DNA from: Planctomycetota bacterium
GTDB lineage: Bacteria > Planctomycetota > Phycisphaerae > Sedimentisphaerales > Anaerobacaceae
DNA: 40,712 bases
NCBI GenBank assembly: GCA_019456195.1
Contig: VRUK01000016.1
Location: forward strand, 26,972 to 67,683
Direction: 5' to 3'
This document shows, piece by piece, positions 27,040-36,583 of the stretch. Both the position numbers and the translations under genes were made by a program. The first letter of the stretch is position 1. Each line of letters starts with the position of its first letter. The notes under the pieces are model-generated. The model searched no databases, was not told the origin of the DNA, and worked only from the letters and a program-made list of their open reading frames with translations.

Positions 27040-28503
27040 TTACTTTTCCGATAATACTTTATGCATTACCTCTATAGAGGACAGGTAAATTCCGTTGGAA
27101 TAGTTGGTCAAAATTTGCTTAGCTGCAGTTTTATCTCTTGCATATAGCCGGCGAGCGGCCTCTTCGATGGATTTTTGCAGGGTAAAAGCATCACTCTCGA
27201 TTTCCACTGCGAGAGCTTTGACCTCGCCGATTGTATCAGCAGAAACACCGGAAAGCTTGTTGCGAAAGTTGGAGAACATCCAAAATGCCTTAAGCGGGTC
27301 AGTTTGAAAAGGACAATTGAGCTTTTCATCAAAGAAAGCCTTCGATGGTCTTTGTGATTCCAGGGAGAAGCCTGCGGGAAATTCAGAAATGCCAAAATGA
27401 TAAGGAATATAAAACGAAGTCCGAGGCGAAGAAAGGCACATCCAGTAAACCAAACCGATATCCAAAGGCTTATCCTTTCGCAACTGAGCAACGAAACTGG
27501 TTTGAGTGCCATCGCTGCAAATGGGGGTGCCGCTTTCCTGCGGACTTCTATGCGGTGATGAAGCTTCAATTATTGTTCCCTTATAATCGTGGCGTAGAAT
27601 CTCCATAATATCAGCGATGCTTACCTTGCGTTTTGGCACTACTGAAAAAGGCAGCTTTGGGCCGATCTTGATGGCTTTGGCAGCAACATATTTGAAGCCG
27701 CTCCACTGCCTGCCAAAGTTGGAATAATTCGAAGCGGAATTAGGGTTCGAATAAACGGCAGCGAAATCAAAGGGGCCATCGTCCTTAGGATTATACCAAT
27801 CCCTCGAAACAGCATATTTAACGATATCTTTCGATGCCAGGAAGCTGTTCTTATCAGAAAGGTCAACCCGGTGTATAGTATAAGTGTTGGCTACGATAGC
27901 AATCTCATCATCATTAACGCACTTAGCCATCCAGTGCTTGCCGTTGACGACACAGAAAAGCCATCCTTCATCCGGATCACAGATAATATATGTCCGGCCG
28001 GAATCAATGTAGCCGAATTGCTCTACAAGTTTCCCGGCTAATAGTACACCTTCACGTGCTGTTTTGGCTCGCTCGGCAACCAATCGCCGCAGCATATAGC
28101 CGATTCCGCCATCAGTAATTTGAGGCTTATCTTCTCGTGAAGGACAGTTGTCCGATGTGATACTGACACCCCATTCATTAAGATAGCTGTCGGAGAAAAG
28201 CATGCCCGGCATTTCCGACCAGATATAAGCCCAGGTTTGCCTGGCCTGAGCTAATTGGCCGCCGTTGAGCAGCTTCACTGTTTCTCCGGATGGGTGTTTT
28301 TTGCGTGGGATTTTGTGATGATTTACAATTTGAGGAAGCCCATCGTCTTCGTTGTGAGCCATAATCACACATCCATCGACCGAAGCCTTTTTACCAACCA
28401 CTATGGAATAGCATCCCTCACATCTTGCTGCGAATATTGTCAAACAGAATACAAACCCAGCAACAACTGAAAACAACCTGACAAATGTTTTCTTTACAAA
28501 CAT
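27040..28503 (-). CDS. C69-family dipeptidase (N-terminal-nucleophile hydrolase), exported
   Basis: A 487-residue protein. After a signal peptide of about 30 residues comes C31 in GCYSIVVGKKASVDG. In C69 enzymes this Cys becomes the N-terminal nucleophile after removal of the leader. AHNEDD, LNEWGVSITSDN and DPDEGWLF are family features. It should cleave dipeptides outside the cytoplasm. Here the leader looks like a true signal peptide, so maturation may coincide with export. AGGGAA precedes the ATG by about 6 bases. The gap to the symporter gene is 31 bases. Confidence 0.9.
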   Translation of the reverse strand: MFVKKTFVRLFSVVAGFVFCLTIFAARCEGCYSIVVGKKASVDGCVIMAHNEDDGLPQIVNHHKIPRKKHPSGETVKLLNGGQLAQARQTWAYIWSEMPGMLFSDSYLNEWGVSITSDNCPSREDKPQITDGGIGYMLRRLVAERAKTAREGVLLAGKLVEQFGYIDSGRTYIICDPDEGWLFCVVNGKHWMAKCVNDDEIAIVANTYTIHRVDLSDKNSFLASKDIVKYAVSRDWYNPKDDGPFDFAAVYSNPNSASNYSNFGRQWSGFKYVAAKAIKIGPKLPFSVVPKRKVSIADIMEILRHDYKGTIIEASSPHRSPQESGTPICSDGTQTSFVAQLRKDKPLDIGLVYWMCLSSPRTSFYIPYHFGISEFPAGFSLESQRPSKAFFDEKLNCPFQTDPLKAFWMFSNFRNKLSGVSADTIGEVKALAVEIESDAFTLQKSIEEAARRLYARDKTAAKQILTNYSNGIYLSSIEVMHKVLSEK

Positions 28504-28534
28504 ATTTATTTCCCTGTCAAAATAGTTAACTACT

Positions 28535-29785
28535 TTATTTATTTTCGCTTGAAGCCACTACCACAGCGCACGATGCATCACCTGTAACGTTTACCACACT
28601 GCGGCACATATCCAATATACGCTCCACACCCATGATGAGTGCTATGCCTTCCAACGGAACACCGATACTTTTGAGTACTATTGCCAAAGTAATTACTCCC
28701 GCCGCGGGTGTTCCGGCAGTACCAATAGAAGCCAGCACAGCAGTAAGAACTATCGTCAATTGCTGCATCGGATTGAGGCTCAAACCATATACCTGGGCAA
28801 TAAACACTGTGGAAACTCCCTGATAAAGAGCGGTACCATCCATATTTATGGTAGCTCCCAACGGCAGCGCAAAGCTGGCAATATGCCCGGGGACACCTAA
28901 TTTTTTTTCAGTACATTCCATGGTTACAGGTAAAGTGGCCGAACTCGACGCAGAGCTAAAGGCAATCAACTGGGCCGGGCGAATACTTCTGAAAAATGTT
29001 CTTACTTTTTGTTTACTGAATATCTTTATAGCTAAAGAGTAAACAATCGCAACATGAAGAACAAGCCCTATTACAACTACCAGGGAATACTTCATAAGAA
29101 CAAAAAGAACATCCAGTCCAAAATCCGCAACAACCGCCGATATAAGGGCAAATACTCCGTAAGGAGCAAGCTTCATAATAATATGCACCATTTTTATTAC
29201 TACGTCATTAACGCCCTCGAAAAAAATTATTACAGGGCGACTTCGTTCGGATGGAATTAAACCAAGGCAAATCCCGGTTATCAAAGCAAAGAAAATAATC
29301 TGAAGCATTCTGCCTTCAACAAACGCCCTGATCGGATTTGTTGGTATAATATTCAAAACAATGTCGGTGATTGTTGGTTTTTTAAGGGTCGTATCTATAG
29401 GCGTAACTGATTCTGTTCCACTGCTTTGAATCAGCTTAGTCCGCATTTGTTCTGAAAGACCCGCCCCGGGTCTTAACGTATTCGCCAGGAGTAAACCTAT
29501 ACAAATAGCAATGACTGTCGTACACAGATAGTAAGCCATGGTCTTGGCGCCAATACGGCCTAACTTCCTGATGTCGTTAAGGCTGGACGTACCCACTAAT
29601 AGAGAAGCAAAAACCAGCGGTATGACAACCATACTAATCAATTTAATAAATGCCGAGCCGATTGGTTTTATATAGCTGAAGACAAAATCAGAAAATCCCC
29701 ATTGGTTGGCGAGTATGCCCAAAAGCACCCCTGCCAGTAATCCTATCAAAACCTTAGTGTATAATTGGAGTTTGAGTAATTTCAT
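28535..29785 (-). CDS. Dicarboxylate/amino acid:cation symporter (DAACS, GltP-like)
   Basis: A 416-residue inner-membrane symporter of the glutamate-transporter fold. The HP1 serine-rich motif SSASSSATLP, the TM7 motif NMDGT, the HP2 motif GTAGTPAAG and TM8 DMCRSVVNVTGD are all present. The Asp and Arg of DMCR match GltPh D394 and R397, which bind the amino group and the side-chain carboxylate, so an acidic amino acid (Glu/Asp) is the likely substrate. A Ser replaces the usual Thr after that Arg. A weak ribosome site precedes ATG 29785. It is directly upstream of two dipeptidase genes, which suggests uptake of residues they release. Confidence 0.94.
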   Translation of the reverse strand: MKLLKLQLYTKVLIGLLAGVLLGILANQWGFSDFVFSYIKPIGSAFIKLISMVVIPLVFASLLVGTSSLNDIRKLGRIGAKTMAYYLCTTVIAICIGLLLANTLRPGAGLSEQMRTKLIQSSGTESVTPIDTTLKKPTITDIVLNIIPTNPIRAFVEGRMLQIIFFALITGICLGLIPSERSRPVIIFFEGVNDVVIKMVHIIMKLAPYGVFALISAVVADFGLDVLFVLMKYSLVVVIGLVLHVAIVYSLAIKIFSKQKVRTFFRSIRPAQLIAFSSASSSATLPVTMECTEKKLGVPGHIASFALPLGATINMDGTALYQGVSTVFIAQVYGLSLNPMQQLTIVLTAVLASIGTAGTPAAGVITLAIVLKSIGVPLEGIALIMGVERILDMCRSVVNVTGDASCAVVVASSENK

Positions 29786-29863
29786 TGGTAATATCTGTCA
29801 TACAGATTTCAAATTTAAGAAGATAATAATAAATAAGAAACCACAAGTCAAAGGAGAACACTC

Positions 29864-30739
29864 TTAATTAGAGGTTCTGTTTGTTAGATAAACGCCAGAT
29901 ATTACCAATGCCGTCCCGACTACAAGTGAGATAGTGATTGGCTCCCGCAGGATAATAAAAGCGCAAAGAATAGCAAAGACAGGGACGAAATTTATAAACA
30001 AACCAGTTTTCGTCGGTCCGAGGCGCTGCACGCCCTGATAATACCATACAAATCCGATGACAGTTGCAAAAATACTCAGATAACAAATACATGACCAGTC
30101 AAGCATTGATTGATTCCTGATATTTTGAAATAATCCTTCAAAGCAGGCTGGAACAGACAAAGCTACAGCCCCGACTATGGCCGAGTATGACACCGAAGCA
30201 AGTGGAGAAAGGTTTCTCATAACGGCCTTGCCTATAAGGGAATAAGCGACCCAGCTCAGGACGCAGCAAAAAAAGTAAAGTTCCCCCAAGCCCAGACCTG
30301 TCTCGAATATCCGGTTTATATTTCCTTTTGAGATTACTACTATTGCTCCGCATATGGAAATGATAATTCCAAGGCTCTTGATAAGATTGATTTTCTCTTT
30401 TAAGAAAATAGCAGAGAAGATTGTTATGAATACCGGGCACGTTGCAATTATAAGTGAAGCCCGGGACGCCTCAATTATTTTGAGTCCTTTGAAGAACAGA
30501 ACGTTATAGGTGAATATGCCCGTCATCCCTAACAGAATAACAGGGATGATTTGAAATTTCTTCAGCGCTGGCAGCTTACCTTCAATTTTCCAGGTCAAGA
30601 ATATGAGCAATACCGAGGCAATTGCAAATCTTTGGAATGCTATTGAGAAAGGCCCCACGTTTTGGGAAACAACCTTACCCGCAACAAAAGCGCCTCCCCA
30701 GAACAGTGTCGTAAACAATAGCTTTATATAAATCTTCAT
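29864..30739 (-). CDS. EamA/DMT-family transporter
   Basis: A 291-residue membrane protein with ten hydrophobic segments in two EamA halves (about 5-140 and 150-290). LLFTTLFWGGAFVAGK at the start, FFKGLKIIEASRASLIIATCPVF at the end of the first half and YYQGVQRLGPTKTGLFINFVPVFA in the second are typical. Members often export amino acids or metabolites. It is the first gene of the run EamA - symporter - C69 - M19 (gaps of 78, 31 and 75 bases). I found no clear ribosome site. Confidence 0.9.
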   Translation of the reverse strand: MKIYIKLLFTTLFWGGAFVAGKVVSQNVGPFSIAFQRFAIASVLLIFLTWKIEGKLPALKKFQIIPVILLGMTGIFTYNVLFFKGLKIIEASRASLIIATCPVFITIFSAIFLKEKINLIKSLGIIISICGAIVVISKGNINRIFETGLGLGELYFFCCVLSWVAYSLIGKAVMRNLSPLASVSYSAIVGAVALSVPACFEGLFQNIRNQSMLDWSCICYLSIFATVIGFVWYYQGVQRLGPTKTGLFINFVPVFAILCAFIILREPITISLVVGTALVISGVYLTNRTSN

Positions 30740-30860
30740 AGGAAGAATTTCATTTTCGGCTGCTGTTCATTTACGGTGCTTTTGCCATAGTAAACCGGTG
30801 AGGAATACAAAAAATAACAAAGGCGATTTCGAGCAAATCCGTCACTTTAAGCAAGTTATA

Positions 30861-31853
30861 TCAGCTTCTCCACGGACGAGTTCTCTTGATATTGGCCATT
30901 ACCGTTTTCGCAATACCCGCATCTTCGGCTATCTCAAAATCGAACATTCCCGCAAGAACATGGTCGGCGCCGTTATTAAAGGCATATTGGAAAGCATTTT
31001 TGGGTGGTATGGCACCGGCAGCCATGACCTTGAAAGCTATCCATGGTTTCTCTACGGTCTTCATAAAATCAGCCACCTTCTGAGGATTGTTGCACCAGTA
31101 ACCCGGCACTTCAGCAATTACTTTCGTCAGTTCATTCGGCTTCGGTGCAGTGGGATAGTTATGATGGTGGAACGTCTTGATATAAAAATCCGCGTCGATT
31201 TGATGCTTCTCGCACTCCATTATTACCCTCAGATCGTGCGCCCCAACACCCGAAGGCACTCCCTGATCTTTGGCTATTTCCACAGCCTTTGCAACCATAT
31301 CAATTTTGCCCTGAGCGACAAGGCTGTCCGCTCGGACACCCCAGAGATAGATTGCGTCAGTTCCTTCATCGGCAAGCATGCGAACCTGTTCGCCATAGGC
31401 TTCCAATTGCCCCTCGATGGGAGCCGTAGGGCATATAATCCATTTTATCTTCCCGCCCTGCTGATTGCGATATTTCTTCAGCGTGCTCATAATTCCGGGC
31501 GCTGTATGTATGACGAGCGTATCGATACCGTTGGCTTCGGCGACCGCCATAGTTTCATGTATTTTCTCCTCTGTATTATAATGCGCCGTCAAATTATAGA
31601 CGTATTTCAAATCGCGGCTGTGGGTAAAGTGCGTAAGCAGATTGCCGCCTAATAAGAGACGGCTTACACTAAGCTCGCCGATTCTTCCCTTTGCTAAACC
31701 GGCGGTGGGTGCAGGTCGGTTCCGGTTCATAGGCTGTTTTGATGTGCCGCAGGCAAGTGTCTTTTCTGAGCCTATTTGCATTGATAACGCACCTCCGGCG
31801 GAAGTTAAGAGTGACTTCTTAATAAATCTTCGACGATTAAGCCATGATTTCAT
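30861..31853 (-). CDS. Tat-exported aldo/keto-reductase-like TIM-barrel protein
   Basis: A 330-residue protein with a Tat signal (NRRRFIKKSLLTSAGGAL). GRIGELSVSRLLLGGNLL resembles the opening of aldo/keto reductases, and the following alternating strands and helices (IDTLVIHTAP, DAIYLWGV, KPWIAFKVMAAGAI) fit a TIM barrel. I cannot locate the canonical Asp-Tyr-Lys-His tetrad with certainty, so it may be a redox-inactive or lyase-like relative. GGAGG lies 6 bases before ATG 31853. It is 121 bases upstream of the EamA gene, probably in its own unit. Confidence 0.75.
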   Translation of the reverse strand: MKSWLNRRRFIKKSLLTSAGGALSMQIGSEKTLACGTSKQPMNRNRPAPTAGLAKGRIGELSVSRLLLGGNLLTHFTHSRDLKYVYNLTAHYNTEEKIHETMAVAEANGIDTLVIHTAPGIMSTLKKYRNQQGGKIKWIICPTAPIEGQLEAYGEQVRMLADEGTDAIYLWGVRADSLVAQGKIDMVAKAVEIAKDQGVPSGVGAHDLRVIMECEKHQIDADFYIKTFHHHNYPTAPKPNELTKVIAEVPGYWCNNPQKVADFMKTVEKPWIAFKVMAAGAIPPKNAFQYAFNNGADHVLAGMFDFEIAEDAGIAKTVMANIKRTRPWRS

Positions 31854-32136
31854 GGTCGTCCTCCATTAATCAAATTATTCTCTAAATAACTAATACAAAT
31901 ATTATACTCTTTTGTGTATTCTTTTCAAACTGGTTTTCTCAAACATCTTCAATGATAAGTAAGATTGTATTCCTGCTGTTGGTGATAATGAATTATCCAC
32001 AAAAAATAAAGAATACATCTATTGAATCGCCGAACTATGAGCTGGGAAGTGTTAGTACTCTATTCTTTTCAGAGCGAATTTAATAAACGTTAATAGCAGG
32101 TCGATTTGGCAGTTGAACGATGAACAGCGATTGATT

Positions 32137-33687
32137 CTACTTTGTCTCGGTAACGAACCATATATCGGTCAGTCGGTTTTCGACTTTGAACTGCAGCGAC
32201 GTCGTCAGAGAGAGATTGAATAAAAAGCCACGTAGCGACTTGTTTTTCACATCATTAGAATTGCCCAACCACGCAAGATTTTTAGATGTCTTGAATTGAA
32301 TGGTTGTTTTTTCCATCGGCTCCGTCTCATCCACAACCTTCATCTTAATATTACGCTCAAGATGCCAGAAGAATTCCCCCAGTAAATTGACAGTTCTTTC
32401 AAGGTTGCTGAGTGTACCATCCCAAGTAACATGGATGTAATTTGGAGAAATTCCATTAGGGTGCGACTTGAATTTATAACGACCTTTAGCGACGATGACT
32501 TCACGTTCGACCTTGCGCTTTTCGAAGCGAATTGACCGATTTGTCTCGGCATAGATAATTTCTTCCAGTGCCCTTAGTTGTTCGGCCATAGGAGAATCAG
32601 TGCGGACAATCCAGTCACCATAGGGTATTTTTATGTCCAGCTCTTTGGGAAGATTAAAATCACAATACGGCATGCGCAATGTCAAGTTCAGAATATACTC
32701 AAGTGTGGGTGGCCGATGAGTATTAGTATATCCCGATTGCGGCATCTTTAGTTGTTCACCATCCCAGATTAAATTGACCTGAAAAGCACCCTGGCTTTCC
32801 AGAGAAAGGAATACGGAGCCATAAGAAGAAGTCGGAATTTGAAAATATTCCTGGCGTCCGAGTACGAATGGCGGCTTGATGAGTTTGATTATTTCGCCCT
32901 CATCAAGAGAATAGACCTCGTGAAACTCTTTGGCTAAATCCGGGTTTGGGCGATGTCCTGCAACAGTAGATTTGGAAGAATCCTGTGGTTGCAAGGTAAT
33001 CTTGCCGAGGTAGATAACTTTTTGACTAATATCTGTCGCGTCCACAATGATTTGTTTGGTCTGATAGCCCTCGGCCTTAATGGTCAGCCTGTATTTTGTG
33101 CCGTAGGGTAATGGCGATAACGCGCGCTCCCACAGATTTCCTCTAAGGGCCCAGAAAATTGGTGCTTGGCACTTGAATTCGGTGGCCAGCGAAATAGTCG
33201 TCCAACATTCTTCTATTTGTTGACCGCTGGGATCGACGACTTTTCCCGTAAGAGTAAAGGCAGGCCCAAGTCGAACAGTCACCGGCTTTGTTGGGTCTGT
33301 TACCTCAACCAAAGCGGCCTCGCTTTTGAGTTCTTGTATTATTGCCATAAGATAGATGGGCTGGCCGTCCTCAATCCATGTAGGCGACCAGGGCAGCTCG
33401 AAATATCCTTCCTTGTTCCGATGCCTGATTTCGTAACCCCAGGATGTCACTGGCAGGGCGACAATGCGCGCACCATATGCAGGTTCGTTGTTTGGATCCA
33501 GGATTCGGCCCTTTATCATTATAGCCGAAGCAGGCTGCTCAATAACCGCTGAACGGCTGAGTTTGCTTTTGATGGTTACGGTTTGATTTGAATGTCCCGT
33601 TTGAGCAAAGGCAATCCCTATGGTCAGACATAGCACAATCAAACTTACAGATGGAGAAGCGAAACAAATATTGGTTTTACTTTTCAT
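32137..33687 (-). CDS. Secreted protein with carboxypeptidase-regulatory-like repeats
   Basis: A 516-residue exported protein (signal about 1-28). Two beta-sandwich modules of the CarboxypepD_reg type are visible (about 56-140: IKGRILDPNNEPAYGARIVAL; 145-235: LTGKVVDPSGQQIEECW, then YRLTIKAEGYQTKQIIV). The remaining half has short strands and LSLTTSLQFKVENRL near the end, a motif seen in STN/DUF3738-like domains of Planctomycetota proteins. No enzyme is evident; adhesion or binding is plausible. ATG 33687 is preferred because GGAGGT lies 8 bases before it; a TTG further up would overlap that site. Confidence 0.75.
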   Translation of the reverse strand: MKSKTNICFASPSVSLIVLCLTIGIAFAQTGHSNQTVTIKSKLSRSAVIEQPASAIMIKGRILDPNNEPAYGARIVALPVTSWGYEIRHRNKEGYFELPWSPTWIEDGQPIYLMAIIQELKSEAALVEVTDPTKPVTVRLGPAFTLTGKVVDPSGQQIEECWTTISLATEFKCQAPIFWALRGNLWERALSPLPYGTKYRLTIKAEGYQTKQIIVDATDISQKVIYLGKITLQPQDSSKSTVAGHRPNPDLAKEFHEVYSLDEGEIIKLIKPPFVLGRQEYFQIPTSSYGSVFLSLESQGAFQVNLIWDGEQLKMPQSGYTNTHRPPTLEYILNLTLRMPYCDFNLPKELDIKIPYGDWIVRTDSPMAEQLRALEEIIYAETNRSIRFEKRKVEREVIVAKGRYKFKSHPNGISPNYIHVTWDGTLSNLERTVNLLGEFFWHLERNIKMKVVDETEPMEKTTIQFKTSKNLAWLGNSNDVKNKSLRGFLFNLSLTTSLQFKVENRLTDIWFVTETK

Positions 33688-33945
33688 GTTGAGCACCTCC
33701 AAACACGGTTGATTATTTGGTCAGGCCGGGATTTCGCCTTGTCTTCCATATATATCATTAGACCAGCATTTCGGAAATAAATTACAGATATTTTATATTT
33801 TTCTCGTTTTCACCTTAGAAATGTATAAAAACTAAGTCAAGGGGATTGATGATTTTAGAATGGATAATTTCCCCGTAATACAAGGCTTTTGTCTCATTTT
33901 CCCAATCCGAGGCGATACATCGTTGGTAGGTTTTATTGTCTTTGA

Positions 33946-36144
33946 CTAAGTTGGAAAGCTTAATTTATCCAAAGGATTGGTTCCGCGTTTTCTTTCCTCC
34001 TGGTCGCTATAGCCGTCGTTGTCATCATCAAGGTCGCTATTATCACCTATGCCGTCGCCATCGGTGTCTCTCCATTCTTTCGGGTCCAACGGAAAGACAT
34101 CCCAGGGAACCGATTTCGCCCTGTCCACTCCGTCACCATCTATATCTAATTCCTCATAATCGGGTATGCCGTTTTTATTCCAATCATCGGCGACACCATC
34201 GCCGTCATCGTCGGCATCAAGATTATCGCCAATCCAGTCTCCATCTTTGTCCCGCCACTCCTGGGATTCCAAAGGAAAGGCATCTTCCTTATCGGGCACA
34301 CCGTCTCCATCATCGTCCGTATCGAGATTGTTAGGCCTGCCGTCCTTGTCAATATCCGGAGGCCCGGCCTGAGTAACAAGAAATGCAATATCCACAGTAA
34401 ACTCCGGAACTTCAAGCCTGTTGGCTCCCGCCGATACATCAACCGTTTTGAGAATCGCTGCGTTTTCAGGACAGTACCAGTACCCTTTTGCAGCGGCCGG
34501 AATATCAAGAGTAATTCTGAGACTCTTCAGCGGCTTAGTGTGGCTGCTGAAGTGATGCAGATAAACACCGGCACACTTTTTTGAAGCCAGGCCATAAGCA
34601 CGAACGGCCTTTGGCTGCGAGACTTTCACATCAACCATACGAACATCTTTATCGAGGTAATATGCAAAATCCTGCATAGCTCTTACATATTCCCTTTCCT
34701 TCGGGCCAAGCCAGATATTCATAAAGTGGCCGTCTCTGGCATAACTGGTGTTCCAGAAAATAAAGACAATCTCATTGAACAAGGCTGACCAGTTTCGAAT
34801 GCGCATCCGCAGCGCCGAACGGTCATCCCATACACCACCAACACCCGGTGGTTGAGGTTTGCGCTTGTCAATATGATTGCCCTGCTCACCAACTACGACC
34901 GGCATATTGTATTTCTTCCAGTTTTTCGCCCTTGAAGCAGTAATCGCGTCCGATTCGAACTCGTTCTCTCTTTGATACCAGTGCGGGGCATTGATTTCGA
35001 TTCCGTCAAGCTCCGGCCGTTCCCAGCTTGTAGTAACCGGATGATGATATGGATCAATCGATTTGATATAAGGGACCATGATTTCATACCAGCGGTCGTC
35101 AGCCTTCTGCTCGTTAAGAAATTCCCAGAAATCCACATAAGCCCCCCACCGGTCAACACTGTACTTTATGAACCTCTTTACTTTCGCTAAGCCTGCTTTA
35201 TTATAGGGGTCACCATTAAAAACTTTTTTATAGCCGAAAATACCATAAAAAACACCAAAGCCGTACTTGCGGGCACAGCAAAGTAGTTCATCCGTCATAA
35301 TCCCTTCCTGGACGAGGTAATTGTCCAGGTCCTCATAAATCTGGTAGGAGCAATTCTGTTGCGAGAAGCGATACAAGTTGAAACCGCATTGTGAAAAACG
35401 CCGGAAATACACATCTGCATTCTGCGGATTTTCAGATGGGCCGCGTACAAAAAGAGGCCCTGGCGGCAGAGGCGGCGGCTCTTTCCGGTCGGTTCGAAAA
35501 GGCCCTTCCATTGAACATTGATCCAAAACAGAACCGCTGCCCGAATTGTCACCCCAGCAGTCCTGAAGCCCAATGGGGAAATATGGACTGCCATCATCTA
35601 AGACTAATCGAAAAGGATTTGTCGGATGCCGCCTGATAAATCCCGGATTAGGTTTTCGCCCTTTTACACAGTTAAAAACGCCACTGCCGGAGACTTCTTT
35701 TCCGTTCACATTTCTAAGCACAAAATCATATTTCCATTTACCGAGTTCCGAGGGAGCAAATCGAGCCTTCCACATATCCTGCTTGTCAAAGTCATAACTT
35801 ATCTGCTGCCGTTCTCCCTTGTCGGTCTTTGTTTTTCGCTTATTGATTGAAGGTTTCGACGAAGAGCCGTAGTGGAATCCACCAACGCGCAACTGTTTTT
35901 TTGATGGTGAAGTAAAGATAACATCGATAGTAACGTCGAAGAAAGGATTAACATATTCATTCTCGTGTTTGAAAGAAATCTCAAACACTTCATACTGTGG
36001 CACTGCCTTCGTATTTTGTCTGTATTCTACTTCGAGGTTAGAACCTTGAGCCTTCCATACCTGGTCTGCCTTTACAGATTGACAGGAAGCTGAAATCGCA
36101 GTCAAGAGAACCATACAATTTATCACAATAATCCTATGTACCAT
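33946..36144 (-). CDS. DUF5060 / clan GH-A glycosidase with thrombospondin type 3 repeats
   Basis: A 732-residue exported protein. A hydrophobic leader (residues 1-21, VLLTAISASC, possibly a lipoprotein signal) is followed by a DUF5060-type beta domain (about 25-165: YEVFEISFKH, ARFAPSELGKWKYDFVL). A TIM barrel follows, with acid/base E345 (WEFLNEQ, strand 4) and nucleophile E420 (VVVGEQGN, strand 7), as in clan GH-A. Residues about 598-728 are thrombospondin type 3 calcium repeats (DIDKDGRPNNLDTDDDGDG and others), ending in a dentilisin-like EERKRGTNP. ATG 36144 has GGAG 8 bases upstream, overlapping the preceding gene's stop. It should degrade a plant or algal polysaccharide at the cell surface; the polymer is unknown. 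Confidence 0.88.
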   Translation of the reverse strand: MVHRIIVINCMVLLTAISASCQSVKADQVWKAQGSNLEVEYRQNTKAVPQYEVFEISFKHENEYVNPFFDVTIDVIFTSPSKKQLRVGGFHYGSSSKPSINKRKTKTDKGERQQISYDFDKQDMWKARFAPSELGKWKYDFVLRNVNGKEVSGSGVFNCVKGRKPNPGFIRRHPTNPFRLVLDDGSPYFPIGLQDCWGDNSGSGSVLDQCSMEGPFRTDRKEPPPLPPGPLFVRGPSENPQNADVYFRRFSQCGFNLYRFSQQNCSYQIYEDLDNYLVQEGIMTDELLCCARKYGFGVFYGIFGYKKVFNGDPYNKAGLAKVKRFIKYSVDRWGAYVDFWEFLNEQKADDRWYEIMVPYIKSIDPYHHPVTTSWERPELDGIEINAPHWYQRENEFESDAITASRAKNWKKYNMPVVVGEQGNHIDKRKPQPPGVGGVWDDRSALRMRIRNWSALFNEIVFIFWNTSYARDGHFMNIWLGPKEREYVRAMQDFAYYLDKDVRMVDVKVSQPKAVRAYGLASKKCAGVYLHHFSSHTKPLKSLRITLDIPAAAKGYWYCPENAAILKTVDVSAGANRLEVPEFTVDIAFLVTQAGPPDIDKDGRPNNLDTDDDGDGVPDKEDAFPLESQEWRDKDGDWIGDNLDADDDGDGVADDWNKNGIPDYEELDIDGDGVDRAKSVPWDVFPLDPKEWRDTDGDGIGDNSDLDDDNDGYSDQEERKRGTNPLDKLSFPT

Positions 36145-36155
36145 TGCTTTGTCTC

Positions 36156-36482
36156 CTATTGCCTGAACACAGGCTTTGCCTTGCTGTCTATAAGAAGCTC
36201 CTCTGATGGTGCTTTCCAAACCAAACACAAAGGTTTTTCTGTACGAATCCAATCCCTTTTCTGCAACTGCCGTTCAGTGGAATAAAGGCGCTGCCCGGTA
36301 CCAGCATGACGATATTCGAATAGGGCTGTTACGCACGAATTCTCTTTATTTTGATTATTAGATGGTAAAGCATAGAAAAGCAGCCTGGCAGATGGGCGCG
36401 GCGAAAGGGACATATTCGAACAGGAGCTAATTAGAACCAGGAAAATTGCCATTAAAATATATTTGGGATGACTTGTTTGCAT
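36156..36482 (-). CDS. Small lipoprotein upstream of the glycosidase
   Basis: A 108-residue protein with a lipoprotein signal (MAIFLVLISSC). The rest (LLFYALPSNNQ, CVTALFEYRHAGTGQRLYST, PLCLVWKAP) belongs to no family I recognise; two further Cys could form a disulfide. ATG 36482 is chosen as GGGAG is 9 bases upstream, whereas ATG 36491 abuts it. Its TAG overlaps the ribosome site of the glycosidase, whose ATG is 11 bases on, so translation is probably coupled and the two may act together. Confidence 0.7.
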   Translation of the reverse strand: MQTSHPKYILMAIFLVLISSCSNMSLSPRPSARLLFYALPSNNQNKENSCVTALFEYRHAGTGQRLYSTERQLQKRDWIRTEKPLCLVWKAPSEELLIDSKAKPVFRQ

Positions 36483-36583
36483 TGTGCCCATCTCCCAACT
36501 AATCTCGTTACTCTACTCTGACACCACTTGAAGAAAAAACTCACCTACAGAAACATGAAATTACTTGAAGTCCGTTTGTGTTA

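Noticed and set aside
30798..31652. Plus-strand open frame of 284 codons
   Set aside because: It lies opposite the Tat aldo/keto-reductase-like gene, has no ribosome site and shows no family pattern.
31993..32001. Perfect DnaA box TTATCCACA
   Set aside because: It is a single copy with no cluster, no dnaA/dnaN and no AT-rich unwinding element, so there is no case for an origin.
36145..36252. Longer N-terminus for the glycosidase
   Set aside because: It would overlap the small lipoprotein gene and precede the leader peptide; ATG 36144 has GGAG at good distance.
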